Below are positions 47,089-56,187 of a stretch of DNA of 64,000 nucleotides, in pieces. A model generated the notes under the pieces. The model worked only from the letters and a program-made list of their open reading frames with translations. It did not search any database and was not told where the DNA came from. A program made the translations under genes and the position numbers. This DNA is from Microthyrium microscopicum (Eukaryota; Ascomycota; Dothideomycetes; Microthyriales; Microthyriaceae): assembly GCA_010405405.1 (NCBI GenBank), contig MU004243.1, positions 181,340 through 245,339 of the forward strand, written 5' to 3'. The first letter of the stretch is position 1. Every line of letters starts with the position of its first letter.

Positions 47089-47732
47089 GGCCAATGTTAA
47101 TCCGCCACCCCAAAAACACTATCCCGCCACCCCAAAATCACTATCCCGCCTCTATAGTAATCTAGATCAGCTGCTAGTCCTAAATAGGAAATAAATATGT
47201 CTCTTTTGCTACTTATTAGGATTAGTATCGCTAAGTATACTTACTTATCTTAATATTACTAAAATCCTAACTTTATTATTAGAATTATAGGTACTTTAAG
47301 TTAAGATAGTACTTATACGTAGAGCGTATAAAGAATATAGATGAGGTAGAAAATGCGAATCTTATAGAGGAACTATAATACTATTAATTTATAAAGGTCG
47401 TAGTAGTAGAGGAATAACTATATTAGCTTTACGGAGTTAAGTATAGTAGTAGAGAATCAGCTATTTGTACTTTAAATAGCATTAATTTTAATTAAAATAG
47501 CTTTAAGATAGAGTAATTACTATGGGTAGTAGATAGTAATAAAAGTTATACTTTAAGATTTATACTACTTAAGTGCTAGGAGCGCTAATAGCGCTAACGG
47601 CATAACTGTACGCTAGCACTTATTACTTCTAGAAAGTAGAAACTATATATATTTCCTATTTGGGACTAGCAGCTGATCTGGATTACTATGGAGGCGGGAT
47701 AGTATTTTTAGGGTGGCGGATTAACATTGGCC
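47089..47732. mobile_element. 644-bp Mutator-type MITE with 9-bp target-site duplication
   Basis: The element starts GGCCAATGTTAATCCGCCAC and ends with the inverse, GTGGCGGATTAACATTGGCC with minor changes. It is flanked on both sides by TATGCATAG (47080-47088 and 47733-47741), a perfect 9-bp direct repeat as made by Mutator-like (MULE) transposases. The terminal inverted repeats run about 90-100 bp: both ends share GATCAGCTGCTAGTC followed by AAATAGGAAAT inside. The left end carries an extra tandem copy of ~22 bp (CCGCCACCCCAAAA...CACTATC), absent on the right. The interior is strongly AT-rich with no coding capacity. It is therefore a non-autonomous, probably old copy; C-to-T differences between arms would fit RIP or deamination. 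Confidence 0.85.
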
Positions 47733-47853
47733 TATGCATAGCACGCAGCACAGCGCAGGACCCAGCAGAAGGTAGTATACCGCCTTCACGACTTGACATG
47801 TCTTCCCGCGGTTATATTCAGAATCAGCTTGTTGAGTAAAAGATATGGGAATG

Positions 47854-48212
47854 GGGATGGTCAGCAAGCAGTATTTCTGCAGAATTCTTCTGCTTTGTTT
47901 CTAGCCAAAAATAGGTTAAGTAGCATTAAAAGCTGGTACTGAGTGAATATTAAACTAAAAGAGCGCGCTTATATATTTTGGCCTGTGGTAAATAAGCTAA
48001 TGAATCTAGAGTAAGAACTACTACGCGCCTATAGAGTGTTACTATATTTATTTAGGTAGCTACTATGCCTATTTAGGGAGAAGAATTTGAGGTCGTGACG
48101 CTAATGCTAAGGTCTAGCGTTGTGAGCTTAAATTCTTCTTCTAGCTATTTTGGGTTAGTAATTACCGCTAAAATGAGAAGAATTCTGTAGGAATTCTGCT
48201 GCTAACCATCCC
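47854..48212. mobile_element. degenerate 359-bp MITE-like element
   Basis: The left end GGGATGGTCAGCAAGCAG...GCAGAATTCTTCTG is matched in inverse at the right end (GAGAAGAATTCTGTAGGAAT then TCTGCTGCTAACCATCCC). This gives imperfect terminal inverted repeats of ~35-40 bp. The interior also has an inverted pair around 48082-48140 (GAGAAGAATTT...AAATTCTTCTTC). No coding capacity. No convincing target-site duplication was found, so class is unknown. It lies 121 bp right of the Mutator-type MITE in the same AT-rich island. Confidence 0.6.
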
Positions 48213-48239
48213 TAATAAGTATATTTTCATACATACTAG

Positions 48240-48660
48240 TGTTGTAATAAATTGAATAGTATTCTAAATATAAATAAATAGGGAATAGCGCTAAATAGTA
48301 GCGTATTCTAAATACTAATAAATATTAGTAAGGAATACACTAATGAATTATTCATAATACTTTTACTAATAAATTTGCAATAGCGCCTATCTATGCGTTT
48401 CTATAGTAATTCCTTAGCAACCCTTTGGCGATTTCTTAGCAAAGCTTCTAATCTCTACATTACTAACTTAGCGATAAGACTTAGCTTTGCTTACTAATTT
48501 AGGAACGAATCTCTAAATATATTCATAATATTCACTCTAGTTATTTAGAATATGCTAAGGCGCTATTTAGAATAGTAGCGTATTCTAAATTAGATTATTT
48601 ACGTATTTATTATAATACTAATACATACTATTAATTTACATTTATATTTACATTTAGCCA
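48240..48660. repeat. AT-rich repeat patch
   Basis: Very AT-rich sequence built from recurring words. TAGTAGCGTATTCTAAAT occurs exactly twice in direct orientation (48296-48313 and 48573-48590). The second copy is part of a hairpin ATTTAGAATA-GTAGCG-TATTCTAAAT. AGCGCTA and GGCGCTATT words recur. It is probably another non-autonomous element or a decayed cluster of them. Confidence 0.55.
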
Positions 48661-49443
48661 TAGTCCACTCATGATTAAGACCAAAATAGCTTATACTAAA
48701 TATTAGTCAGTGGCCTTATGAAATCTAATATACTTTCTTAAGATCCTACCTTTCAACTAATTGCGATATTTAAATCTACAACATATAAATAAAACATGAA
48801 ATAAAATATTGGGACGCCGGTATAGAATCGCTTCATTCCACGAAACAGAGGCTTTCGATCCTTCAATGCGAGACTGAGCCTAGTACTCTAGAAGACATTG
48901 AGGTAATCTTGCCCAAAATTGAAATAATATGTCAACCTTTCCAGGATTACCACGAAATGGCAACCCCATGGGGATATGCGCACAGACCATCCAGAATTTT
49001 GATGTCACTTCACCTGTTGAACTCGACCCTGCTTCCTGATCCTCGACATCTCACTCTCTAGTCTCTTCGGTTCAATGCACACCTGGGTGCCTAGAATCCT
49101 CTAATATATGTCACCAACTGATCATACCACACCTAGAACCTCTTTGAGGCCTAGCTCTGACCGCCTCGCCTGGTCACTTTTGCCGCCTCTGTTCCTAGCA
49201 CTCCATATGCGACCAGATCGCTAAGAACAGGACATGTCCAGCCTCTATCACGCCTTTGCCTCATCTCGAGCTAGCCAGGGTACCCATATTCACTTGCTGC
49301 AACTTCTCAGGTCAGTTATCCCTCCCGAGCCTTACTCTTCAAGCTTATCTCTACTGTAGCGAAACTCGGGTACAATACCATATGCCCACCGGATAAATTT
49401 TGTGACTTGGCAAAATCCTTTGCTACCATCGGGGTAACTGATC
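48661..49443. other. intergenic, MDM12 promoter
   Basis: The AT-rich island ends near 48800. The following ~640 bp has normal composition and presumably contains the MDM12 promoter and leader. No other feature seen. Confidence 0.5.
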
Positions 49444-50703
49444 ATGTCAGTCGAGATCCAATGGGAGACCTTGACTGGCGGGCCTGAAGGAGAAAAGCTG
49501 GCCGAGTCTATCCGACAATTCATCCACGACAGATTCCAGACTATTCCGCTTCCCCGGTTTATTCATTCTGTCAAAGTACTAGCGTTCAACTTTGGAGATC
49601 AGCCACCACAAATTGAAGTCAAGGATGTCTGTGACCCTCTGCCCGACTTTTACGAAGAAGACGATGATGATGCACGGAGTGCCCACAGCAATGCCAGCCA
49701 AACCACCGACGAACGAATCCGGGAGAAAGGCACTGCTCCCGCCTCAGGGGTCCCTGGCTCATCTGCAAATTCCCAGCAGCGTAATAGCAACTTCGAAGAC
49801 AACCTCAATGCGGCTGGAAATCTCCATCACAGAGGAGAAGTGCGACATGGCCACTCATTGTCAGCTCATATACCAGCTGCGCAACCATCTCAGCGACCAA
49901 TATCACTAACCCATCCCCTGGATATTACCCTTCCAAGCCCACGATTCTCATCTGGTATTCCAGGCGGCACTACCAATCTATCATACTTCCACCATCATCC
50001 ATATGGTAGTGCAGGCCCGACCACCCCCCTGGCCGCTATGGCCGGCGGGCATTTCACCATGCCCGACCGGCCTACCCATCAGCATTCCACCTCCATAAGT
50101 TCAAGCACTCCGCCCTCTTCAGCGGATCCACCATCCCGTCCGCCCTCGCAACACCAGTCACCAGCCAGTAATCGCTCATCTGCCGCTCCCACTGTCGACC
50201 TTTCCCACTTAGCGTCAGAGCGCGCAACTTCACCAGCACCACCGGAACGTAATCCTGACGACCTCCAAGTAGTTGCTCACGTGCGCTATCACGGGCCTAT
50301 GAGTCTAGTCGTCACGGCTGAAATACTGCTCGACTATCCAATGCCCAGCTTCGTTGGCATCCCATTAACGTTGCACATAACTGGCTTTTCATTTGACGGT
50401 GTAGCCATAGTGGCGTACATCAATCGCAAAGTGAGCTGCTGTTTTCTATCGCCGGAAGACGCCGTGACAGTGATAGGAGCAGGTGGAACGACGAGCGAAG
50501 ATGGTGGCGAGCAGGAAGAGCAGAGAGGCCCGCTAGGTGGGCTATTAGAAGAAGTGCGCGTGGAGAGTGAGATTGGGCTCAAGGATGGGGGCAAGCAAGT
50601 GTTGAAGAATGTGGGCAAGGTTGAAAAATTTGTCTTGGACCAAGTAAGACGCATTTTTGAGGACGAGTTTGTCTTTCCTAGCTTCTGGACATTTTTGGTC
50701 TAG
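49444..50703 (+). CDS. MDM12: ERMES complex subunit Mdm12
   Basis: A single-exon gene of 419 aa starting MSVEIQWETLTGGPEGEKLAES, the conserved Mdm12 N-terminus. The SMP lipid-transfer domain is split. The first part covers ~1-75 (IRQFIHDRFQTIPLPRFIHS then VKVLAFNFGDQPPQIEVKDV). A low-complexity Ser/Pro/His-rich insert (~80-275) follows, usual in Pezizomycotina. The second part begins LQVVAHVRYHGPMSLVVTAE and ends KVEKFVLDQVRRIFEDEFVFPSFWTFLV. Mdm12 bridges Mmm1 (ER) and Mdm10/Mdm34 (mitochondria) and moves phospholipids between the membranes. Length and the C-terminal PSF-W motif agree with orthologues. Confidence 0.95.
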   Translation: MSVEIQWETLTGGPEGEKLAESIRQFIHDRFQTIPLPRFIHSVKVLAFNFGDQPPQIEVKDVCDPLPDFYEEDDDDARSAHSNASQTTDERIREKGTAPASGVPGSSANSQQRNSNFEDNLNAAGNLHHRGEVRHGHSLSAHIPAAQPSQRPISLTHPLDITLPSPRFSSGIPGGTTNLSYFHHHPYGSAGPTTPLAAMAGGHFTMPDRPTHQHSTSISSSTPPSSADPPSRPPSQHQSPASNRSSAAPTVDLSHLASERATSPAPPERNPDDLQVVAHVRYHGPMSLVVTAEILLDYPMPSFVGIPLTLHITGFSFDGVAIVAYINRKVSCCFLSPEDAVTVIGAGGTTSEDGGEQEEQRGPLGGLLEEVRVESEIGLKDGGKQVLKNVGKVEKFVLDQVRRIFEDEFVFPSFWTFLV

Positions 50704-51115
50704 AATGTATGCATCAAAGGTTACTACTAAGTACCTCTTAGGACCTTTACTGGTGGAGAAGTTGAAGAATTATACCACCTCTTTGTACTTATGCACATAA
50801 ACCGGTGTACTTTTCACGAACTTTTGTCAAAACCAAACCTTCAAATAGATTTATCACATACATGTTCATTCTAGCTCCTATGAAATAAAGTATACTACGT
50901 GACCATGTAGATTTGCCCCACAGTATCATTTATCTAACCACTAAAAAATGAGAGCCACATTGTTTTAGCAGGAGGTGTTCCGTACCTGTAGCGCATATGG
51001 TCATATACCTACGACTATACTCCACATAACTCGTTCAAAAAAAAGCCTTTTCACATCATGATTCAGAAGCATACATGCAGCCAAAAAAAACAGAAATGTC
51101 GAATTGACAGATTTT

Positions 51116-51243
51116 TGACTTGTGCAGGGATCGAACCTGCAATCTCTTGATTCGTACTATGAAATAGTGTTAATAACTGCGTTATTTAAGAGAGTTTGAG
51201 GTGCTAAATTACGTCAAGCGCCTTGCCATTGGGCCAACAACAG
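51116..51243 (-). pseudogene. tRNA-Arg(ACG)-like pseudogene interrupted by a 56-nt insert
   Basis: On the minus strand the 3' half has an intact T arm (GCAGGTTCGATCCCTGC), acceptor ACAAGTC and discriminator A. The anticodon stem CTTGA/TCAAG pairs perfectly and the loop reads C-T-ACG-AA after removing 56 nt (51212-51157). Those 56 nt begin GTAATTT and end CATAG and lie between positions 32 and 33. Canonical tRNA introns sit at 37/38. The D arm (GCCC...AGGC) has one mismatch and a short loop. The 5' acceptor (CTGTTGT) pairs with only four of seven bases. No T-run terminator follows. I call it a relic; mature length would be 72 nt. Confidence 0.6.
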
Positions 51244-51297
51244 AAAGGATGTCAGTAGCTGCGTATTAAACGGAGTTTGAAGTGTCAACTTACGCCA
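51169..51297. repeat. two ~47-bp direct repeats, one inside the tRNA relic
   Basis: 51169-51215 (TGTTAATAACTGCGTTATTT...) and 51250-51297 (TGTCAGTAGCTGCGTATTAA...) align at roughly three quarters of positions, sharing GAGTTTGA and the ending TTACGYC. The first copy makes up most of the 56-nt insert in the tRNA relic and the second lies just upstream of the tRNA 5' end. Confidence 0.65.
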
Positions 51298-51380
51298 TGC
51301 GAAAATTAATGATTTTACTCAAGTTGTGAGGGCTAATTTGCATAGTTTGTTATATAACTAACGGGTTTGCACTACATTTC

Positions 51381-51501
51381 TTTGTAGTTTTGCATAACTT
51401 TTCACGCTTCTGCACGATTCTTCACGAGTCTATATTGTTCTTCAACGACTTTGTATTGTTCTTCACAAGTTTGCATTATTCTTCACCGCTCTTTATTGTT
51501 C
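51381..51501. repeat. degenerate 20-bp minisatellite, about six units
   Basis: Units begin TTCAC or TTCAA and end TTGTTC or similar, e.g. TTCACGAGTCTATATTGTTC (51421), TTCACAAGTTTGCATTATTC (51462) and TTCACCGCTCTTTATTGTTC (51482). One unit is 21 bp, the others 20. Divergence among units is high. Confidence 0.75.
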
Positions 51502-52909
51502 TCGATTAGCCGACCTGAACAGGAAATAAGCAACCTTGGGAAGGTATTGCTCTTATTACTAGTACTTAAGTAGAGTAGTAATTAGGATGGCAACTAACGT
51601 AACGATTCAAACTATCATCCTGCATATTAACTACCTAAGCAGCGCATTATGTTCATTTCGTCTAAAGAAACGCCGTAATGCTTCCAATACTCCAAAGCAT
51701 GGCATTGAACGGGTAGTTGTCGACCACAAGCACGTTAACATCTCTTATCTTTCTTCCACGATGAAAGCGACCTTCTTGCTTATATGGCTTTTAAATACGC
51801 CACTAAGCGCATATATCTGAGTCTTGGCTGTCACATTCATGGCTATCGGTACAAGTATTATATAAATATATCTTCTAACTGCTGCTCTAATTGAAATGAC
51901 ACAACGGCTAAAGCCGGATAAGTGGATATTGGATAACGGTTCCCCAGACTCACGTGAAGAGCGAAACGCGGGGCATCATCATATAATTGCTTTTTCCAAG
52001 CCTGTTTTGCGGGGCATTTTTAGACAATATGCAGTATCAAGGATGTTGATAACCCAGGTTGAAGTATTGCTGTTCTGGGTAGGTGATGCAATGTCAACAA
52101 TTGTGGTCCGATATTCAGCTCAGAAGTTGCAAGAAAGCCATTCCTTTCCTTGGTTCAAGAATGGATCGTCATTTGGCCAGATCTGGACTGCGAAATGGTC
52201 ACGATGTAAAAGCCACGCGGATGTCAACTTCCGTCTGGTACCGGTTGTGTTATTATCTCCATCTCATCATTTCTCCTGCCGCTGCTTACGAGCCGTGGAT
52301 CTTTTGAGCTCCATCCAAGTTGTATGCCATTCGGGAGCTAGTCGCAAGGTTCCTGAGCCATCCTTGATGGTAAATACTCTGAATACTCCAGAATTACTGG
52401 CTGGAGAGGACATACCCTTGCTGGACTCCGGTTCAACCCGCCAGATGCATTTGTTACCCTATGTTTCAAGGCAGGCGTGGCAGGTCAAGCTTCTGATCGT
52501 CATTCTTGGGTGATCGGGAACTACTTTCACGATAACTGCGGCTGCCGCGTTGCAAGGCCAAGTTGGCGTGGTCACGTCTTCATGGTACTTGCTCAGCGCG
52601 TATAAGTACAGCCACATTGCTGCCATCCGTAATCATTTCACTCTTGCCTATAAGATTTCGCCTTCCGCTGCCAGTTGTGTACTAGATCATCTATTCACCG
52701 ACACCTTCTCTTTGAAACACCAATTGCAATCAACCAATCTTTTCAGGTAGCCCACGTGTTCAGGCAGACCTATTGCTTTCGCCGATCCAGTAATCCAATC
52801 CACCTCACAGCAGCTTGCCGTGTCACCTAATCTGGTCATTCTTGGGACAGTGACTATTTGAGGTCCTTTCGCCCCGTCCAAGTTTTGTAAACTTATAAAC
52901 CACTCTTCC

Positions 52910-52918
52910 TATAAAAAG
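52910..52918 (+). promoter_or_regulatory. TATA box of the small Ser-rich protein gene
   Basis: TATAAAAAG lies 80 bp upstream of the ATG at 52998, followed by a CT/CAA-rich leader. Confidence 0.6.
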
Positions 52919-52997
52919 CATCATTCTCTGCTATCAAACTCGAATATCCACCCTCTACACCAAAACCGCAACTCTATCACTTTCTCAAATCAACAAC

Positions 52998-53309
52998 ATG
53001 TCTACTGCTCGTCGCGATTCCACCTTCTTGGTGCTTGCACCTGAATCATCCAGCGGATTTCCCAAGGAAGACTCTCGTTCATCTTCCATGTCTTCCACCG
53101 CTTCCAAGCCAATCTTGGACAACGTTGCCGTCGACGGTTCTGCTATCGACACTACCGCCCCAGCCGATCTAGTCGTCCCAGTCAAGGACCGTCGATCAAG
53201 CAGCGTCAGTAGCAATGGCTCTGCCCGTCGATTCCTCAAGCTTGGACCTGTTCACTTTGGAGGCGATCCAAAAGAATCCGACTGGGTCGAAGTTCCCGAT
53301 GAGAAATGA
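52998..53309 (+). CDS. small conserved fungal Ser-rich protein
   Basis: A single-exon gene of 103 aa. It starts MSTARRDSTFLVLAP, is Ser-rich and disordered through the middle, and ends with a compact motif DRRSSSVSSNGSARRFLKLG, PVHFGGDPKESDW, VEVPDEK. The C-terminal RRFLKLGPVH(F/W)GG block is, from memory, the hallmark of a small protein found across Pezizomycotina, often abundant in transcript data, of unknown function. No signal peptide or membrane segment. A TATA box and a CT-rich leader typical of highly expressed genes lie close upstream. Possible phosphorylation sites (RRDS, RRSSS) are visible but unproven. Confidence 0.75.
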   Translation: MSTARRDSTFLVLAPESSSGFPKEDSRSSSMSSTASKPILDNVAVDGSAIDTTAPADLVVPVKDRRSSSVSSNGSARRFLKLGPVHFGGDPKESDWVEVPDEK

Positions 53310-54821
53310 TCATCTCGACACACGGCAAAGCAGCTGCGGCTAATTCGCTATCTTTTACGACGTTACGACACTTTAGCATTGGTCAGACACGGAAATTGAA
53401 GACCGGTCCAATCGGGCGCTTGGAATGGATTTAGAAATCATTATGCTGTGATCCAGATTCTTGGATATTCCATCTTTCTACGTATTACTCCAAATAGGAA
53501 TGAAAATGCTCGTCCTTGGCACTTATCTTGTGGTTGAAGAAACTGATGGACGTGATACAAATGATCTTATCTTCGTGGCACGAATAAGAAGTATTGAAGA
53601 TACTAGATTCCAGGGTCCTGTGAGATTGTGGCCTAAATGTCTGTGGACCAGGTTCATTGTCAACCGTGGGTGCTTCGATTGGTAAAGGTTGAATATGGTC
53701 GTGGGGGGAGTTGCAGATGAAGCAAAAGGCTAGCTGGTCTCCGCATTCCACAGCAGCATGCAGACAGCTGTGTTGCCACGCTAATATCAACCCTGGCGAC
53801 TTGTATCTTGCATTTAAATCTAAATGCAGCTACTGGGCGGGACCTCACATTGAAATATGCCGCACAGTATCAATCTGTCTAAGCGCTCTCCTTTCAAGAC
53901 GAAAGCCCTTCGTGACCATGAGGGGCATTCACGCGGTGTACGCCACTCGTATCATGCATTCCATTTTCTTGTCGGGTTAGATCTCGTGAGATGATGATGT
54001 GATGGTACTGTTGGGAGTTTAGCATCCAGATCTTTGCTGCATCATATTCCTGCATTGCTGCGGCTTGGACGGCAAGTCGCCGATAGGTCCAATCATCAAG
54101 GAGTTAGATTCATTGATCTACACTTCCAAGAAGTCCCAAGACGTTGCACATGCTCATTGTCCGACCGTTTTTCTTACCCGCCGAGCCGCCAATATCTGTT
54201 GATGTTGCATATCCAAGATTCCGTGGTCAAAATGGAAGTTTTGTGTGTCGATGATGCCATTCGCCAAGGTATATGAGCGGTACGAGAGGAAAGTCTTCGT
54301 AGGCACCGCAGTAACAATTACGGCCGGGTGAAAGATGCTTGAGTCGGACGCGACGAGAAGGATGAAGTTAGAGTTAAGAAAGCCAAGAACGAGGTTTCGG
54401 CTTGTTGTAGATTTGTGGAGAGATCCATGTGGCTGCTCGGCAACTCCCGAGATGGTCTTCCAGCTCCAATAATGAGTTTTGGAAGGCGCCCTCAAGCAAC
54501 TCCTTTTCTTGATCAATATACTATACTCGATTGTTGCAATTCAATTGCCAATTCGATGTTTGGTCTCTGTAGTAATATCAGGTGGATGCTTAGAAAGCAT
54601 CTCCAACCTCCAAACCTGGCAATTCCTAGTCAACTAATTTGCTAGCCTCCGTAGGACTACCATACCTAGGTAGGAGAGCTCCGAAGGGACACTACCCAGC
54701 ACGAACCCCAGCCATGTTTACAACCTCTTCCACAGAATCAATCATGATGCAAAACATTATCCTGTCTCAATAACATCCATCAACTTGTCATGCACGCATC
54801 AAACAGCCAAGAATCTGAGAA
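53310..54821. other. 1.5-kb gene-free interval
   Basis: 3' flank of the small Ser-rich gene, then sequence with short frames only. A CCTAGGTAGG word occurs at ~54665. No RNA gene seen. Confidence 0.5.
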
Positions 54822-55583
54822 ATGGGCGTCGCCATATCCTCCCAATCACAACTTGCACCCATCAGTCTTGCCTCTACTATCATCGGTTTCATTTCCTTTG
54901 CCTTTACATTGGCTACCTTACTCCGAGTATTCTGGAATGAATTGCAAACATTTTCGGCTGCAAAGAGTGAGATCGAAGACCATCTTACGAACCTCAAACA
55001 GTCTCTATATGAAGAAAGATCCACCTTGAAAAGGGCGCGGAGGATCCATCAGAGGCGCCGCCAGTCTGCACATACCGATGCAAAGGAACGGGAGCGAGAA
55101 TCGGCTCTGGACGTGGCATTTCGAGCTATGCAGCGGACCAACAAGCATGCGATCCAACAATTCATAATACTGGAACGTCCCTTCCTAGAATATCCTGATG
55201 CCGAACGTAGGAAATCTTCTGATAAATACGATGAGGCATATTATGGTTACAGCAGTGGTGATGGGACCAAAGACCTCGAAGTGGCTGAATACAGCATGGC
55301 TGGGTACAAAAAATGTGGATTTAGGGAAAGACTGCACTGGGTTCATAAGAAGGAAACAGTTACTTCAATGACGAAAGCGCAGTCCCTCATGACGATACGA
55401 AGAATGAGTTTGCAATTCAACGGCTTCTCTTAGTAAGTACAATCATGCGATGACAGCGCAAGTACTGACTTGGAGACTAGCAACATGAGAGACTTTGGCA
55501 TGAATTTTAATGACATTGACGACAGACTTTATGAGATTGAGGATCGATTACACCGAGTTGTTGGTGTTCAGCGAATAGCCTAA
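54822..55583 (+). CDS. uncharacterised fungal protein with N-terminal membrane segment
   Basis: Two exons, 54822-55432 and 55481-55583, give 237 aa. Residues ~12-36 (APISLASTIIGFISFAFTLATLL) are one strong hydrophobic helix, followed by RVFWNELQTFSAAKSEIEDHL. The rest is charged and probably helical (RARRIHQRRRQS, RERESALDVAFRAMQRTNK). The spliced C-terminus reads NMRDFGMNFNDIDDRLYEIEDRLHRVVG. It looks like a lineage-expanded fungal family starting MG-x-AIS-x2-x-APISL with the IIGFISFAFTLAT helix, whose role is not known to me. The membrane helix with C-terminal coiled part suggests a membrane-anchored scaffold; this is inference. Confidence 0.72.
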
Positions 55584-56187
55584 GTCATCAACTTGTTTGG
55601 AATGACTAAAATGGGTGATTTGAAAGTGCTATTGCCATAAAGCATCGCATATCTACAAGATACACCCACGGACAAATGCTCGACCAAAGGCAACACCAAT
55701 GACGGAACAACTTTGTCTACTAAGTAATTAGATTGTATGACAACACGACAGATCCATCATACACGCTTTATGCTATACACCAATAGCAAATCTAGGATGA
55801 GAACCGGGATTCCGAGATTTTGACAAGCACTTCTACCTGGGAATCTTAGTAAAACCCGCCAGTCCGCCGGAGCAAAAGGAGCCTGCGCGAATTGATTAGA
55901 TTAATACACGTCTTGGTTATTAACGCCGCTCCTATAACATTCACCAGAATGCGCAACAAGATCGCTCATAGGGCACTTCAAATTAAGGGCCTACTACTAA
56001 ATAGCCGGACATTACACCTGGATTAAAGCATTCAGTACATTCCATATCAATTCTCCGGCGTCGATGTCCAGTTTACGGAAAAACTGAGATATAATGGTTT
56101 TCTGTCGCTGTAGCCAGCCAGGCCTTCGGCGTCCACCCACATTCCTTTACAGACCAACTTGAACGCCGAAAGAAGAAGATAGCAATC
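55584..56187. other. intergenic, CE15 promoter
   Basis: No coding signal. It presumably contains the promoter and leader of the CE15 gene. Confidence 0.5.

Larger units (their letters stand above)
50704..52997. other. intergenic with tRNA relic and repeats
   Basis: 2.3 kb between MDM12 and the next small gene, holding the interrupted tRNA-Arg-like sequence, a pair of ~47-bp direct repeats and a 20-bp minisatellite (separate entries). A plus-strand frame at 51896-52513 (205 codons) has no recognisable domain or consistent composition and is not called. Confidence 0.5.

Noticed and set aside
51896-52513. 205-codon plus-strand open frame
   Set aside because: No recognisable domain, irregular composition, no promoter or leader, and it sits in a repeat-bearing interval; probably chance.
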